Below the pieces are notes generated by a model. The model was not told where the DNA came from, did not search any database, and saw only the letters and a program-made list of their open reading frames with translations. DNA of 30,042 nucleotides, from the NCBI GenBank assembly GCA_001460835.1, contig CYKH01002072.1:1-30042 (forward strand). Direction: 5' to 3'. Shown here in pieces: positions 28,851-30,042 of the stretch (the stretch's first letter is position 1; the number at the start of each line of letters is the position of its first letter). The translations under genes and the position numbers were made by a program. This DNA comes from Bodo saltans (Eukaryota; Euglenozoa; Kinetoplastea; Eubodonida; Bodonidae).

Positions 28851-28895
28851 CAACGTAGAGAAATCTACACGTTGGGTTTAGATATACCTAAACCC
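28851..28895. other. Two adjacent hairpins, possible structured RNA
   Basis: 28851-28874 pairs CAACGTAG with CTAC(AC)GTTG with a two-base bulge. 28874-28895 pairs GGGTTTAG with CTAAACCC perfectly around a six-base loop. The word GTGAAGT occurs on both sides (about 28815 and 28902). No snoRNA boxes or tRNA B box were seen. Confidence 0.35.
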
Positions 28896-29130
28896 CACCA
28901 AGTGAAGTGCGTAAGAGTAATAAAATGTACTATTGCTCTACTTGGGTGTAAGCCCCACAAACATCAATGAATGAACAATATCTCTTGAATACAGGAGGAA
29001 GAACAAGTTTACGTCGTCGCATAGATTCTACAAACGTGCCGTAAAAAACGCAAAAGAAGAAAAACAACAACGATGCTTCTTGTTGTACACACAAGAGATT
29101 GCTACTTGAGGTGGTCACTACTGACTTTCC

Positions 29131-29163
29131 CCAACAATCACAACCATGATTGTGATTGTTTGG
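29131..29163. repeat. Hairpin sharing its left arm with the start-codon context of the next gene
   Basis: CCAACAATCACAA pairs with TTGTGATTGTTTGG (one bulged T) around the loop CCATGA. Nineteen bases at 29130-29148 recur exactly at 29344-29362, where they include the ATG of the gene at 29360. Confidence 0.7.
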
Positions 29164-29238
29164 GATTGGTGGGTGGGGTTTTACTTTCTTTTCCCATTTG
29201 GAAAGCAAAGCTGGTTGCAAATGCTTTGAAAATTTGCA

Positions 29239-29262
29239 TTTTTTTTTTTTGCCACCTTGGAG
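29239..29262 (+). promoter_or_regulatory. Putative trans-splice acceptor for the gene at 29360
   Basis: A run of T residues (29239-29250) is followed by GCCACCTTGG and AG at 29261-29262, leaving a 5' UTR of 97 bases. The arrangement mirrors that before the gene at 24055. Confidence 0.6.
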
Positions 29263-29359
29263 GAGAACACAAGAAAGAGCGCCAGCTCTCGGTTAGAACA
29301 GAAAGCGAAAACAGCAAAAGAGATCAACAAACAAACAAAAAAACCCAACAATCACAACC

Positions 29360-30042
29360 ATGTCCCTTGCGTTAATGGCAAGGGTGGCGACGTTGGGTTT
29401 CCTCTCCCTCTTACTTGCACAAATCGTTCCCACTGCGCATGCAGCCAACATCACATACGTCTCGGGCACGTGCAAGAAAACTGTGCCGACGTTCAACATG
29501 AGCACGTACTACAACCAAGAGAGCATCCTGAAGACAGATCTAACCGGCGTCGACGTCAGTGGGACCAACTGGGACTTGGGCAAGGACGGTGCCTACGTGG
29601 GCTACAACGTCATGTACTGCGGCCTCACGCCTACAACCTACGGAGGCTATCTTCCTAGCGCGCTGCTGCAACTCATTCAGCAGAAAGGCTTCAGCGTGAC
29701 GCAGAGCTGCAACATGGCGGGCATCCTGTCGTACCCTGCATTTCACGTGTTCATTCTCATCGACCGCACGGAATCGGTGGTGATCTCCGATGCTGATGCC
29801 TCCGCTGTGGCAGCGTTCTACACTCGGGGCGGCGGCCTGTACTCGTTGACGGACAACTGCCCGTACAACTACAACATGAACCTGATCTACAGCAAGATGC
29901 CGGACGTGATTGCTCGATTCCGGCTATGGCACAACAACAACGTGCGGCCATTCCCGCTGACCCTCGGCAACCCCGTTGCAGACAACCAGTTCGGCAACCA
30001 TGTGGTGTTCACTGGCGTGCCGTCGATGAGCTCTGGACTAAG
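29360..30042 (+). CDS. 5' part of a GATase1-like surface protein, paralogue of the 24055 gene (partial)
   Basis: The frame opens at ATG 29360, is open to the window edge and covers 227 codons. A signal peptide (MSLALMARVATLGFLSLLLA to about residue 31) leads directly into ANITYVSGTCKK and the same glutamine-amidotransferase-like domain found at residues 186 onward of the 24055 product (ILIDRTESV, FYTRGGGLYSLTDN, NPVADNQFGNH). The EGF-like region of that neighbour is absent. 101 bases at 29672-29772 are identical to 24835-24935, while surrounding codons differ, which suggests gene conversion or a conserved core after recent duplication. The start is supported by the upstream T tract, AG and A-rich leader. 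The rest of the gene, presumably stalk and membrane helices, lies beyond the window. Confidence 0.88.
   Translation, partial: MSLALMARVATLGFLSLLLAQIVPTAHAANITYVSGTCKKTVPTFNMSTYYNQESILKTDLTGVDVSGTNWDLGKDGAYVGYNVMYCGLTPTTYGGYLPSALLQLIQQKGFSVTQSCNMAGILSYPAFHVFILIDRTESVVISDADASAVAAFYTRGGGLYSLTDNCPYNYNMNLIYSKMPDVIARFRLWHNNNVRPFPLTLGNPVADNQFGNHVVFTGVPSMSSGL

Larger units (their letters stand above)
28420..29359. other. Intergenic region with hairpins and splice signal, no gene recognised
   Basis: No supported coding sequence is present. Pyrimidine-rich DNA at about 28535-28600 follows the previous gene. Two adjacent hairpins lie at 28851-28895 and a third at 29131-29163. The interval ends with the T12 tract and AG at 29239-29262 and the 5' UTR of the next gene. 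Confidence 0.6.

Noticed and set aside
1-30042. CRISPR arrays, bacterial operons or phage genes
   Set aside because: There are no regularly spaced short repeats with unique spacers and no ribosome-binding patterns. Gene style, T tracts before AG and domain content all point to a kinetoplastid nucleus.

Overview
The window looks like nuclear DNA of a free-living kinetoplastid, most probably a bodonid close to Bodo saltans; this is inferred from sequence style, with no database match. All recognisable genes are on the + strand. They are very long and have no evident cis-introns. Several are preceded by T-rich or pyrimidine tracts followed by AG, as expected for spliced-leader trans-splicing of polycistronic RNA. 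The proteins are giant predicted surface proteins: signal peptide, modular Cys-rich or Ser/Thr-rich ectodomain, several membrane helices and a charged tail. No tRNA, rRNA, CRISPR array, intact mobile element or bacterial-type operon signal was found.

Layout. 3-161 is the 3' end of an upstream gene. 685-7374 encodes a 2229-residue protein whose N-terminus resembles the animal calcium-channel alpha2delta ectodomain (VWA_N-like, VWA with a MIDAS, Cache-like), followed by about 1,085 residues of Ser/Thr-rich stalk, membrane helices and a long acidic region. 7375-11625 has no intact gene. It holds a decayed copy of the C-terminal membrane region of the next gene family, with one segment (9500-9732) inverted relative to the rest (9733-10536). 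11626-22345 is probably one huge locus broken in this assembly by a +1 base in a T10 run, a 300-N gap and a 284-bp duplicated segment. Its modules in order are: two blocks of four SRCR-like domains, a leishmanolysin-C-terminal-like module, NHL propeller repeats, C-type-lectin-like domains, 90-residue Ser/Thr repeats, a second leishmanolysin-C-terminal-like module, about seven membrane helices and a charged tail. 24055-28419 encodes a 1454-residue protein with EGF-like repeats, a glutamine-amidotransferase-like fold, beta-rich domains, a short Ser/Thr stalk and seven or eight helices. 29360 to the window end is the 5' part of a paralogue that lacks the EGF-like region.

Together the window reads as an array of large cell-surface receptors or adhesins assembled from domains familiar in animal recognition proteins (VWA/Cache, SRCR, C-type lectin, EGF). 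Tracts of 101 to 176 bp that are identical or nearly so inside otherwise diverged paralogous modules point to gene conversion or recent segmental duplication. Functions such as prey recognition or substrate adhesion are inference; only the domain patterns are visible in the sequence.
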